Below the pieces are notes generated by a model, which was given only the letters and a program-made list of their open reading frames with translations, had not been told where the DNA came from and did not search any database. Shown here piece by piece: positions 53,816 through 63,318 of a stretch of DNA of 64,000 nt. Location of the stretch: contig NZ_DGLD01000010.1 of the NCBI RefSeq assembly GCF_002387245.1, positions 62,001 to 126,000 on the forward strand, read 5' to 3'. Source of the stretch: Brevundimonas sp. UBA4553 (GTDB lineage Bacteria; Pseudomonadota; Alphaproteobacteria; Caulobacterales; Caulobacteraceae). Within the stretch, counting starts at the first letter, position 1, and every line of letters begins with the position of its first letter. The position numbers and the translations under genes were made by a program.

Positions 53816-53843
53816 GGCGGACCTCAAACGTTTTGAGGCCGCC
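53816..53843 (+). promoter_or_regulatory. Hairpin sequestering the thiC ribosome binding site
   Basis: GGCGG then a bulged A then CCTCAAA (53816-53828) pairs with TTTGAGGCCGCC (53832-53843) around a three-base loop, giving 12 base pairs with one bulge. The 3' arm contains the GAGG ribosome site and ends directly before the thiC ATG. This is the expected off-state of a riboswitch that acts on translation. No competing anti-sequester arm was proved. Confidence 0.7.
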
Positions 53844-55808
<1,965 letters not shown>

Positions 55809-56410
55809 GATACGTCGAACGCGTTTTATAGGTCACAATCGATTCTATCTGCTTATTTAGCATACAGAAATCCGGTATATTCAGAACTTTCAGAGAACGA
55901 AAACTCTCTTCAGGACGGTTCCTAACTTCTTCTCTAAGCTCCATTAGGAGCCGTCCCAGTATGTTTTCCCCTATAAGCAAGTCAGCCTCTTGAGGCTGCG
56001 CACCCCAGAACGGATCTTTCCGAGACTCTTCTACGATAGGATTGAACCCCGTACTTAGAAGTAGCGTCGAGAATTCGCGAAAATGGAATGCCAGCTTAAG
56101 TCTTAAACTCCATCTCATAATTGGAATTCTAACAACATCCCAGTCTGGACGAGATTGAGATCGAAAAGGCTTCCCCTTCATCTTTGCCGTCATTGGACTC
56201 GCTTCGCGAATTATCGCTAGCTGAACTTCGGGCAAGTGTGGAAATCTGCAAGCTTGATAGAACGCTTCTACCGTAGGGATGAGCGCGCCATTAACTCGTA
56301 CCGGAAAGCCCCCAGCCATATTCGACAAGCCGCCGAATTTCTCCTTCGTCTTTAGAAAGACGGCAGCCTCAGACCGCACGTATCGCCGAAAAGGCTCTTG
56401 AGCAGGCTCC

Positions 56411-57427
56411 TCAGAAATCAAAATTGACGAACGGTTTCGCATAGGTTTTCCGAGGCGTTAGCGGACGCCAGTTGCGGAAAGGATGGCCCGGCGCCGCGTC
56501 CGGGTCACCCCACCAAAGAGCCAAAGGAGCATTATTCGGGCAATTCCTATATGTCACGATCGTTGCCCCGAAGCCTACGCTAAAGGAGCTGAACCCCAAC
56601 GGGCGCAGATTAGCCGCTGGCTGAGCACTAAAGCTTCTGATTTTCATACCGGCCTCAAGGAGCGCACCTTCAAGAATCTGCCGGTTCGCTTCGGACGAGA
56701 ATGGCGTACCTGTGCAACCAGGGGTCCGAGCATCAAACGGATAGGGTCCGCGTGAGTATTCACTCGCGGAAGGCGGAAGGCTAATGGGCCAGTAAATTTC
56801 CGACGAGTTTCGGTATGCTTTCCGGTTCTCGATTTCGACACCAAACCAAAGATGGTAATCGAATTTTTTTCCGGAATCTTTCGCAAATTTATCGAGCTTC
56901 TGCCTTATCCACCACGACCCGGATTTATGCATGGCAAGCACAATTATGTGCACAACTGCGCCATCTGGCCCATCGTTTTGAAACCAGTTGATCAGATCGG
57001 TTGCAACTCTGTTGCCGGTGAAAATTACGTCATCGATATAGACGTAAGAACTTGGCGTTTCCGGTTCGGCCAAGGGGCCGAATTTGGATTTTGAAAGCCC
57101 ATCGAAGAGGGCGATCATTTCAGCTTGGCTGTTACCATTTTGCTGTATATTCAGAAGTTTGGCGCTTGACCAAAAGCCCTTTGGGTCTCCTCCAGTGAGT
57201 TTTTCGCTGCCCAGTAGGCCATCAAGAAATCCAACGGCCAGTTCTTTGCTCAAATAGTTTTGAGACAGTACGGCATTCATCTCCGAGAGCACGGTTGATC
57301 GGACGGCTTTGGGAAACTGCCCGCCCCAAAGTTCCACGTGCAGCGCATCAGGTGCCGCTATCTCGCCGAACCGATAATCAGCAAGTTTTTCAGCAATCGA
57401 CGCGGCTAGTTGGTCATCAGTTGGCAT
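56411..57427 (-). CDS. Phosphoribosyltransferase-like protein (PRTase-CE type)
   Basis: A 338-aa protein whose centre holds the PRPP-binding loop YVYIDDVIFTGNR (residues 128-140), the strongest signature of phosphoribosyltransferases. A C-terminal RNCPNNAPLALWW segment (about 294-306) recalls the conserved NxPNNxxPxLW ending of a PRTase family predicted in bacterial conflict systems; that link is from memory and not verified. The start at 57427 has a GGGGAGG site 9-15 bases upstream. Its 3' end overlaps the NADAR gene. The gene is AT-rich and foreign-looking. Expected chemistry: transfer or hydrolysis of a ribosyl phosphate group. Confidence 0.8.
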   Translation of the reverse strand: MPTDDQLAASIAEKLADYRFGEIAAPDALHVELWGGQFPKAVRSTVLSEMNAVLSQNYLSKELAVGFLDGLLGSEKLTGGDPKGFWSSAKLLNIQQNGNSQAEMIALFDGLSKSKFGPLAEPETPSSYVYIDDVIFTGNRVATDLINWFQNDGPDGAVVHIIVLAMHKSGSWWIRQKLDKFAKDSGKKFDYHLWFGVEIENRKAYRNSSEIYWPISLPPSASEYSRGPYPFDARTPGCTGTPFSSEANRQILEGALLEAGMKIRSFSAQPAANLRPLGFSSFSVGFGATIVTYRNCPNNAPLALWWGDPDAAPGHPFRNWRPLTPRKTYAKPFVNFDF

Positions 57428-57784
57428 GTTTTTGGCCCTCCCCAAGTTAGCATCCTTCAACCTTCGCGAGAGCGCAACCGGCGATACGTGATCATGTGGA
57501 ACGTCAGAATTGGTTTCACCTCTCCCCCGCAACACCTACTCAAGCACCCACGCCCGTTGCCTGCGGGACCCACAGCGCCCGCACCGACGTGATGCGTGAA
57601 ACAACGCTGACCACTCACCCATGCCCGCCGCATCCGCGACTGAAAGGCCGCCTTCGGCGCCGCTAGGTCCCCCGATCTCGCTACGCTCGTCGGAAGACAA
57701 CGAAAGAAGGGGAGCGCCCCTCCCCCCGTCCGATCCTGACGCACCCGTCCGCCATCCTGCTTCGCTCAGGCAGGAGGCGGCGAG
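57428..57784. other. 357-base divergent gap between PRTase-like and HTH genes
   Basis: No gene is seen. The first 100 bases (57428-57530) are still AT-rich and likely hold the promoter of the PRTase-NADAR unit. From about 57540 the composition returns to GC-rich genome average. The second half has short hairpins (for example CCTGC...GCAGG at 57753-57771) and an AGGAGG ribosome site for the gene at 57785. The change of composition near 57530 marks the island's right edge. Confidence 0.6.
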
Positions 57785-58567
57785 ATGGACGACCAGACTT
57801 ACTGGCACGAGGGCGAACCCCGCATCATCGCCTCCGGGCGGTGGGAGCAGGACGAGCACGGCGACACCACCTACATCCCCGACCACATCCGCCCCTCGAC
57901 GGCGCCGCCCGCCGATCCCGACGCGGCCCCTGTCAACGTTGAGGGCGAGCGGACCGGGGCCGACGGCTATCGCATCCGTTCCGACGCCGTCTGGACGGCG
58001 GCGCGGCGCGACTATCTGGCCGGGGATGCGGCCGAGGCCGTCTGCGCCCGCTATGACCTGAAGCTGGGGACCCTGCGGTCCCGCGCCGCGCGCGAGGGCT
58101 GGTGCCGCAGCGACATCGAAGACGTCTGGCCCGATCCGCAGGACGAAGAGGCCGACACGACCCCGCCCGACCTGACCCGGATGGCGGCCCAGGCCCTGAT
58201 GCGGCTGAACCGCGCCCTGCAGCGCGGCCGCGCCGCCGAGGCCGCCTCCTGGCTGCGCACCTGGCGCGCGCTTTCCAGCGTGAGTTTGGGCGACCCCGCC
58301 CTTCTGGCCGCCGCTGAACCCAAGGCCGAACCCCTCTCCACCCTGGAGCAGGACCTGCAGGAGGTCGCCGCCGTCGCCCGCGACGCCGCCGCCCTCTCGC
58401 CCACCGACCACGCCGGCCGCATCGCCATCGAAGCGCGCCTGACCGCCCTCAAGGTCCGCCTCGATTTCGAGGGGGCGATTTCAGACGATTCAGACGAATT
58501 GGACTCTGTTTTTCCCTCCCCTTCTCCCCTTGCGGGAGAAGGTGGCGGGCGAGAGCCTGACGGATGA
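57785..58567 (+). CDS. HTH protein resembling phage/GTA terminase small subunit
   Basis: A 260-aa protein. After a polar N-terminus, residues about 63-105 form a helix-turn-helix of the type VWTAARRDYLAGDAAEAVCARYDLKLGTLRSRAAREGW, often seen in terminase small subunits and related HTH proteins. The rest is Ala/Arg-rich helices. No large terminase follows. Its last 16 residues (after VFPSPSPLAGEG) are read from a family A palindrome at 58519, so the repeat supplies the stop codon. It lies next to the AT-rich island, but its own composition is like the genome. Confidence 0.6.
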   Translation: MDDQTYWHEGEPRIIASGRWEQDEHGDTTYIPDHIRPSTAPPADPDAAPVNVEGERTGADGYRIRSDAVWTAARRDYLAGDAAEAVCARYDLKLGTLRSRAAREGWCRSDIEDVWPDPQDEEADTTPPDLTRMAAQALMRLNRALQRGRAAEAASWLRTWRALSSVSLGDPALLAAAEPKAEPLSTLEQDLQEVAAVARDAAALSPTDHAGRIAIEARLTALKVRLDFEGAISDDSDELDSVFPSPSPLAGEGGGREPDG

Positions 58568-58670
58568 GGGGTGCGCGGAAATTCGCACCCGGCCTCCGGT
58601 CAAAACGCCCCGCCGACACCCCTCATCCGAGCGCCTGCGGCGCCCACCTTCTCCCGCAAGGGGAGAAGGA
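58519..58670. repeat. Inverted pair of palindromic repeats (family A)
   Basis: The left copy at 58519-58571 (CTTCTCCCCTTGCGGGAGAA...GGATGAGGGG) and the right copy at 58617-58670 (CCCCTCATCC...CTTCTCCCGCAAGGGGAGAA) are inverse to each other, with about 45 bases between. The left copy overlaps the 3' end of the HTH gene. The layout is the same as at 51641-51787. Confidence 0.8.
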
Positions 58671-58760
58671 AGCCGAGCCGCGTCCCCGCCTTGCCAAACC
58701 GCGACCGGCGGCGCTTGATGTCGCCATATCGCCGTTCGGCAGGTCAGGAAGGACCGCCCG

Positions 58761-59276
58761 ATGCTGATCTTGCTCGCCGCCCTGCTGACGCCGCCCGCTC
58801 AGCAGGCCCCCGCGCCCGCCAACGCGGCCGTCATCCGCCGCGCCGACGAAGCGGCGGGCACGATCGGGGTGGGACAGGTCGCCTATCTCACCCCGCCCGA
58901 GGCCGGGGCCATGGGCCAGTTGCTGCTGATCGAGGGGCCGGGCTATCGCACCCCAATCCACGTCCATCACCGCATGGACGAGAGCTTCTACGTCCTGTCG
59001 GGACAGTTGACCCTGCATGTGAATGGCCAGACGCGGGTGCTGGGGGCGGGCGACTATGTCTTCATCCCGCGCGGCACGCCCCACGCCCAGGGCAACCAGG
59101 GCCAGGAGCCGACCCGGCTGCTGATGAGCGTGTCGTCGGGCGACTTCCTCGGCTTCTTCCGCGCGCGGGAGGAACTGGTGAAGACCTCGCCGCCCGGCCA
59201 CCCCGACTATGGCCCGCGCATGTATGCGCTGAGCGACGTCTATGACGTGGAGAACCTGGGCGATCCGCCCTTCTAG
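58761..59276 (+). CDS. Secreted cupin-domain protein
   Basis: A 171-aa protein with a likely short signal sequence (residues 1-19) and a cupin domain. The metal motif is in TPIHVHHRMDESFYVLSGQLTL (His67, His69 and Glu74), followed by the second motif GDYVFIPRGTPHAQGN. Cupins have many reactions, so substrate cannot be given. The C-terminal part is helical. It faces a DsbA-family gene across a 10-base convergent gap. Confidence 0.87.
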   Translation: MLILLAALLTPPAQQAPAPANAAVIRRADEAAGTIGVGQVAYLTPPEAGAMGQLLLIEGPGYRTPIHVHHRMDESFYVLSGQLTLHVNGQTRVLGAGDYVFIPRGTPHAQGNQGQEPTRLLMSVSSGDFLGFFRAREELVKTSPPGHPDYGPRMYALSDVYDVENLGDPPF

Positions 59277-59286
59277 GCGTCGGGCC

Positions 59287-59964
59287 TCAGGTCTCCGCCG
59301 CGATCTGGCGCAGGGCCTGTTCAAACGCCGCCGCCGGCTGGCCGCCGCTGATCAGGTACTTGCCCTCGACCACGACGGCCGGCACCGAGGTGATGCCCCG
59401 CGCCCGCCACAGCTCCTCGGCGCCGCGCACCTCGGTGGCATAGCGGCCCGAGGCCAGGACCTCGCCCGCCTCGGCCCGGTCCAGCCCCGCCGCCTCGGCG
59501 GCCTCGGTCAGGACGCGGGCGTCGGTGATGTTGCGGTTCTCGGTGAAGTGGGCCGTGAACAGGGCGCGCTTCAGGGCCTCCTGCTTCTCCGGCGCCGTCT
59601 CATGCGCCCAGTGCAGCAGGCGGTGGGCGTCGAACGTGTTCCAGATGCGGCTCTCCGGCCCCATCTTCATGTCAAAGCCGACCTCGGCGGCGCGGGCGCG
59701 GATCATCTCGCGGTTCTGGGCCGACTGTTCGGGGGTGGAGCCGTACTTGCGGCCGATGTGCTCGACGATGTTCTCGCCCTCCGGCGCGATCTGCGGGTTC
59801 AGTTCGAACGGCTGGAAGGCGATGTCGGCGGCGATCCCCTCCCCCTTCAGCTTGTCCAGCGCGGTCGTCAGCCCGCCCAGTCCCACGGCGCACCAGGGGC
59901 AGACTACGTCCGAGACGAAGTCGATCTTCAGGGTCTTCAGAGCGGGGGCGGCGGCGTCGGTCAT
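59287..59964 (-). CDS. DsbA-family (FrnE-like) oxidoreductase
   Basis: A 225-aa thioredoxin-fold protein with CPWC (Cys22 and Cys25) in SDVVCPWCAVG, an alpha-helical insertion and the cis-Pro loop SVPAVVVEGKYLISGGQP. It has no signal peptide, so it is cytoplasmic, like FrnE and 2-hydroxychromene-2-carboxylate isomerase relatives. It probably handles thiol-disulfide exchange or isomerisation. Converges on the cupin gene. Confidence 0.9.
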   Translation of the reverse strand: MTDAAAPALKTLKIDFVSDVVCPWCAVGLGGLTTALDKLKGEGIAADIAFQPFELNPQIAPEGENIVEHIGRKYGSTPEQSAQNREMIRARAAEVGFDMKMGPESRIWNTFDAHRLLHWAHETAPEKQEALKRALFTAHFTENRNITDARVLTEAAEAAGLDRAEAGEVLASGRYATEVRGAEELWRARGITSVPAVVVEGKYLISGGQPAAAFEQALRQIAAET

Positions 59965-60034
59965 GGTGCGGTTCCTCTGGTTATCCGCACCATATGGTGT
60001 TGCAGATGGCGAGCGCCAGTCCCGCCGCGCGCGA

Positions 60035-60316
60035 CTACTCGCCCTTTCGCCCCATCAGCGGGGTCAGCAGGGTGTTGACCTCGTCCATCTGGCCGTGGCC
60101 CTGGGCGGCGCGGCGCTCCAGCTCGTCGGCGCGGGCCTGCAGGTCGCGGGCGCGGGCGGCGCGGGGGTCGTCCTCGGGCACGGCGGCCAGGGCGGGGCGG
60201 CGGGCTTCCAGCTCAGCGATCAGTTCGTCAAACCGGGCCTGGTTCATCGCCTCGCCCTGTTCGAACAGGGCGATCGCCTCTTCCAGGGCGGCTTCAAAGG
60301 CGGTTTGTTCAGGCAT
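60035..60316 (-). CDS. Small helical protein
   Basis: A 93-aa protein of high helix and coiled-coil content (Ala, Glu, Arg, Leu heptads). It begins MPEQTAFEAALEEAIALFEQG and ends LLTPLMGRKGE. No motif, cysteine or signal. It lies between the DsbA-family gene (70 bases away) and the divergent RNase T2 gene, and may be part of the former's transcript. Function unknown. Confidence 0.65.
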   Translation of the reverse strand: MPEQTAFEAALEEAIALFEQGEAMNQARFDELIAELEARRPALAAVPEDDPRAARARDLQARADELERRAAQGHGQMDEVNTLLTPLMGRKGE

Positions 60317-60435
60317 GACCGGGTCCCATTATGCTTACGCTTATCAATGGTTGAGACGCCCGCCCGGTTCCGTCTCGACCGCGTGATGTGAAGGGTTTAG
60401 GCGTCGCTTTCCCGCCCGTCCGACCGGAGTTCCTG

Positions 60436-61218
60436 ATGCGGCCGTCCGCCCTGCTCTCGCCCGCCGCCGCCGCCCTGGCCCTGGGCGCCGTCCTGTTGCT
60501 GGCCGGGTGCGAACCGCGCCTGTCGTCGCCGGTCATGACCGCCGCCGTCGACGGCGCGACCTGCGCCGTCCCCGCCGATCTGGAGCCGGCCCGCCCCTAC
60601 CCCGTCCCGGCGGACGAGGCCGCGCCCGACGTGCCGGTCGCCTTCAACATGCTGGCCGTCAGCTGGTCGCCCCAGGCCTGCCGCTCGGGCAAGGACTACC
60701 CGGACGCGCGCCATCAGTGCGCCCACAACCAGTTCGGCCTGACCCTGCACGGCCTCTGGCCCAATGGCGCGGACAATAAACACCCGCGCTACTGCGCCGC
60801 CCCCGGCCCTGCCATCCCCGTGGCGACGGTGAAGAAGCACTTCTGCATGACGCCCTCGCCCTCCCTTCAGCAGCACGAATGGGCCGCCCACGGCACCTGC
60901 GGCTGGGACGATCCTGAGGCCTACTTCGAACGGGCCGCCCGCATGTGGAACGGCCTCAACAAGCCCGATCTGGAGGCCATTCCGGCCGAGCGCCTGACCG
61001 CGGGCGCCATCCGCGACGCCTTCGTCGCCGCCAATCCCGGCCTGCCGCGCGACGGCGTGTTCATCGCCACCACCGACGGCTGGTTCCGCGAGGCGCGGCT
61101 CTGCTACTCCAGGGCCTACCAGCCCATGTCCTGCCCGCGCGGCCTCGGTGCGCCGGACCGCGAGCGGCTGAAGCTGGCTCCGACCGGGGTCGCGGCGGAG
61201 GCGCAAACGACCCGTTAA
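60436..61218 (+). CDS. Ribonuclease T2 family lipoprotein
   Basis: A 260-aa protein with a lipoprotein signal (LLLAGC, Cys25) and RNase T2 active sites. CAS I is LHGLWPNG (His105), and CAS II is HEWAAHGTC (Glu148 and His152). Extra cysteines fit the disulfides of the family. It cuts RNA with 2',3'-cyclic phosphate products, in the periplasm. The start (GGAG site seven bases before) is the ATG at 60436. A small unknown gene follows after 44 bases. Confidence 0.92.
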   Translation: MRPSALLSPAAAALALGAVLLLAGCEPRLSSPVMTAAVDGATCAVPADLEPARPYPVPADEAAPDVPVAFNMLAVSWSPQACRSGKDYPDARHQCAHNQFGLTLHGLWPNGADNKHPRYCAAPGPAIPVATVKKHFCMTPSPSLQQHEWAAHGTCGWDDPEAYFERAARMWNGLNKPDLEAIPAERLTAGAIRDAFVAANPGLPRDGVFIATTDGWFREARLCYSRAYQPMSCPRGLGAPDRERLKLAPTGVAAEAQTTR

Positions 61219-61262
61219 CCGGAACGGCGCAGCCTCGCTCCACGGCCCCCTTGGAGCACGCC

Positions 61263-61640
61263 ATGTCGACCGTCCTGACCCAGAGCTATCGCCGCCAGCG
61301 CGACCACTTCGAGCCCGAGGACCTGGACCCGCAGGAGCAGCGCCGCCTGCGCGGCCAGTTGGAGCAGATCGACTACGCCGCCTTCATCTCCAACCGCGAG
61401 GTCATCGGCCAGACGCTTTCGCGCGTGGATACGGGCGCGTTTCAGAAGCTGGCCGTGCTGACGGCCAACGCCCGCGCGCGCTGGGCCGCCGAAGCCCTGC
61501 GCCTGTCCGAATCCGGCTCCGCCGTGACCCCGGATCAGACCGCCCGCCTGACCGCCGCCCGCACCGCCTACGAGGAACTGGCCGAAGCCTACGAAGCCCT
61601 GCGCCGCATGGTGGAACGTGGATACCTGACCTTGCGCTAA
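61263..61640 (+). CDS. Uncharacterised helical protein
   Basis: A 125-aa soluble protein, mostly helical: SYRRQRDHFEPEDLDPQEQRRLRGQLEQIDYAAFI, later AARTAYEELAEAYEALRRMVERGYLTLR. No cysteines or signal. It lies 44 bases after the RNase T2 gene and before a lipoprotein gene. No family was recognised; it could be a co-transcribed cytoplasmic partner. Confidence 0.7.
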   Translation: MSTVLTQSYRRQRDHFEPEDLDPQEQRRLRGQLEQIDYAAFISNREVIGQTLSRVDTGAFQKLAVLTANARARWAAEALRLSESGSAVTPDQTARLTAARTAYEELAEAYEALRRMVERGYLTLR

Positions 61641-61667
61641 GCGCTGCCATTGCCCTTATCAAAAGGC

Positions 61668-62219
61668 GTGAAACGTTTCGCTCCCCTCTTCGCGGCCTTG
61701 CTCCTGCTCACGGCCTGCGGTCCTTCGGCTCGTTCTGAGGGCGCCCCGGCGCCTGTGGCCGACAATCGGGCGCTGACCGCCCTGTTCAACGCCGACCAGA
61801 AGGCGCGCAAGGGAGGCATCCTTGATCTGAAGGAAGGCTTGAGGATGAGTCTGGCCGACGCCGAACGCCGAGAGCAGGTCCGAGCCATGCTGGATCGAGG
61901 CGAGGTGCGTTCCGGAGGGGACTACTGGCGAGCCGGCTTCATCTTCCAGCACGGCGACCATCCCGATGACTTTCTGCTGGCCCACGCCCTGGCGACCGCC
62001 GCCCTGAGCCTGGGCGAACAGGACGGCGCCTGGCTGGCCGCCGCCAGCCTGGACCGCTACCTGGTGGCCGTGGACCGACCTCAGATCTACGGCACCCAGT
62101 TCATCGCGATCCCGGACCAGCCGACGAACCAGAGCGCCCTCGACCGCGACCTGCTCACGGACTCCATCCGCGAAGCGACCGGCGTGCCGCCTCTGGCCGA
62201 GCAGACGCCGCCGCCCTAG
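61668..62219 (+). CDS. DUF6624-like lipoprotein
   Basis: A 183-aa lipoprotein with an N-terminal basic patch, hydrophobic stretch and lipobox LLTAC. The mature part has MSLADAERREQVRAMLDRGEV, FIFQHGDHPDDFLLAHALAT and YGTQFIAI, a pattern shared by DUF6624 proteins. Its role is unknown. The start is probably GTG at 61668 (VKRFAPLF); a TTG six codons earlier is possible. The stop overlaps the convergent gene by four bases. Confidence 0.7.
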   Translation: MKRFAPLFAALLLLTACGPSARSEGAPAPVADNRALTALFNADQKARKGGILDLKEGLRMSLADAERREQVRAMLDRGEVRSGGDYWRAGFIFQHGDHPDDFLLAHALATAALSLGEQDGAWLAAASLDRYLVAVDRPQIYGTQFIAIPDQPTNQSALDRDLLTDSIREATGVPPLAEQTPPP

Positions 62220-63220
62220 TCCAGCGGTTGAGGCTTGGTCACGACCGGGGCGTCGGGATCATTCGAGGTCGGTCGAGCGGGGGTCGGCGGAGGTCCGGCG
62301 GGCTGCACGGCTTCCGGCGCAGGCGCGATCACCACCACGGGAGGCGGCGCCGCGGCCGGAGCGGGAACAGCAACCGGCGGCGCGGCGGCGGCCTGGGGCT
62401 CTCCCGATGCGGCGGCGGGACGAACTGCTTCGGCGGGGCGAGGCGCGGCGGCTGAACGCGAGGGGGCGACGGCGGCCGCTGCGACCGGCGGCTCCGCGGG
62501 GGCAGGCGCAGGGGTGGGGGCGGCGACCAGCGGAGCCTCCAACGGCGGCGAAGCCACGGGCGCGGCGATGGTCGGGAGAGCGTCCGGCGCCGGTTCGCTG
62601 CCGGACCTCGCAATGAGCCATGTGGCCAGCGGCGCGCCGATCACCACGACTGCGGCGACGACATAGAGCGCGGTGCGACGGGGCCCCTTGTCCGTGCCGG
62701 CGCGCGGCGCGACCGGGGCCGGCGTCGGGCGGGCGGCAGCGGCCGGCGCGACGACCGGCAAGGGGGCGACGGCCTGCTCGGATTCGGACACGACCGCCGG
62801 ACGGGCGGGAGCGGTCGCACGCGCCGCCGGCGAGGGCGTTGTGTCCCCCCCGGCAGACGAAACAGGCGGCCCCGCAGGACGGGACGGCTGGGGCGCGGCC
62901 GGCTTCGGCGCCGTGATCAGCCCCGGAGCGGCCGCCGGCGGCGCCGGCCGGCGCTGCGGCACCAGGGAGCCGCCGAACACGCCGCTGGAGGGGCCGCGCG
63001 GCGTGGCCGCGGTCGTCACGGCGGGACGCGAGGTCGGTCTGGGCGGCTCAACCCCAGAGGCTTCTGTCCTGGGCGCTGAGGTTCGGGGCGTAGGAACGAC
63101 CGGCGGAGCCAGTCCCGCGCCGCGCGGCAAAGGGCCTGCGCGGAAGACCGTCTGGGGCGGCCGTCCCCATTGCACGGGACGGCGAGCGAAGGGCGTGGAC
63201 TTGTCGTCGGCGTCGGACAT
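62216..63220 (-). CDS. Proline/alanine-rich single-span membrane protein
   Basis: A 334-aa protein made mainly of Pro, Ala, Val and Arg. A short N-terminal region (SDADDKSTPFARRPVQWG) precedes a long disordered segment, then one membrane helix (about 182-202; ALYVVAAVVVIGAPLATWLI), then another disordered Pro/Ala region. No enzymatic domain was recognised. It resembles spacer parts of envelope proteins. Low complexity makes homology calls unreliable. It converges with the preceding lipoprotein gene by four bases. Confidence 0.6.
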   Translation of the reverse strand: MSDADDKSTPFARRPVQWGRPPQTVFRAGPLPRGAGLAPPVVPTPRTSAPRTEASGVEPPRPTSRPAVTTAATPRGPSSGVFGGSLVPQRRPAPPAAAPGLITAPKPAAPQPSRPAGPPVSSAGGDTTPSPAARATAPARPAVVSESEQAVAPLPVVAPAAAARPTPAPVAPRAGTDKGPRRTALYVVAAVVVIGAPLATWLIARSGSEPAPDALPTIAAPVASPPLEAPLVAAPTPAPAPAEPPVAAAAVAPSRSAAAPRPAEAVRPAAASGEPQAAAAPPVAVPAPAAAPPPVVVIAPAPEAVQPAGPPPTPARPTSNDPDAPVVTKPQPLD

Positions 63221-63318
63221 TCGGGCTCCGGCGCCGGACGGCGCGCATCACGAAAGGGGCAGGCAGACCGTCAAACTGCTGAGCGAGTTCGGCGGTTTCG
63301 TGACGCGCAGAACCGACC

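Noticed and set aside
56483..56755. Plus-strand 90-codon frame within the island
   Set aside because: It lies opposite the conserved PRTase-like C-terminus, has no ribosome site and no recognisable domain.
57785..58567. Prophage or gene transfer agent locus starting at the terminase-like gene
   Set aside because: No large terminase, portal, capsid or tail gene follows; a repeat and a cupin gene come next.
62216..63220. Suspected frameshifted or non-coding low-complexity gene
   Set aside because: The frame is intact for 334 codons with a credible membrane helix and N-terminus, so it is kept as a gene with modest confidence.
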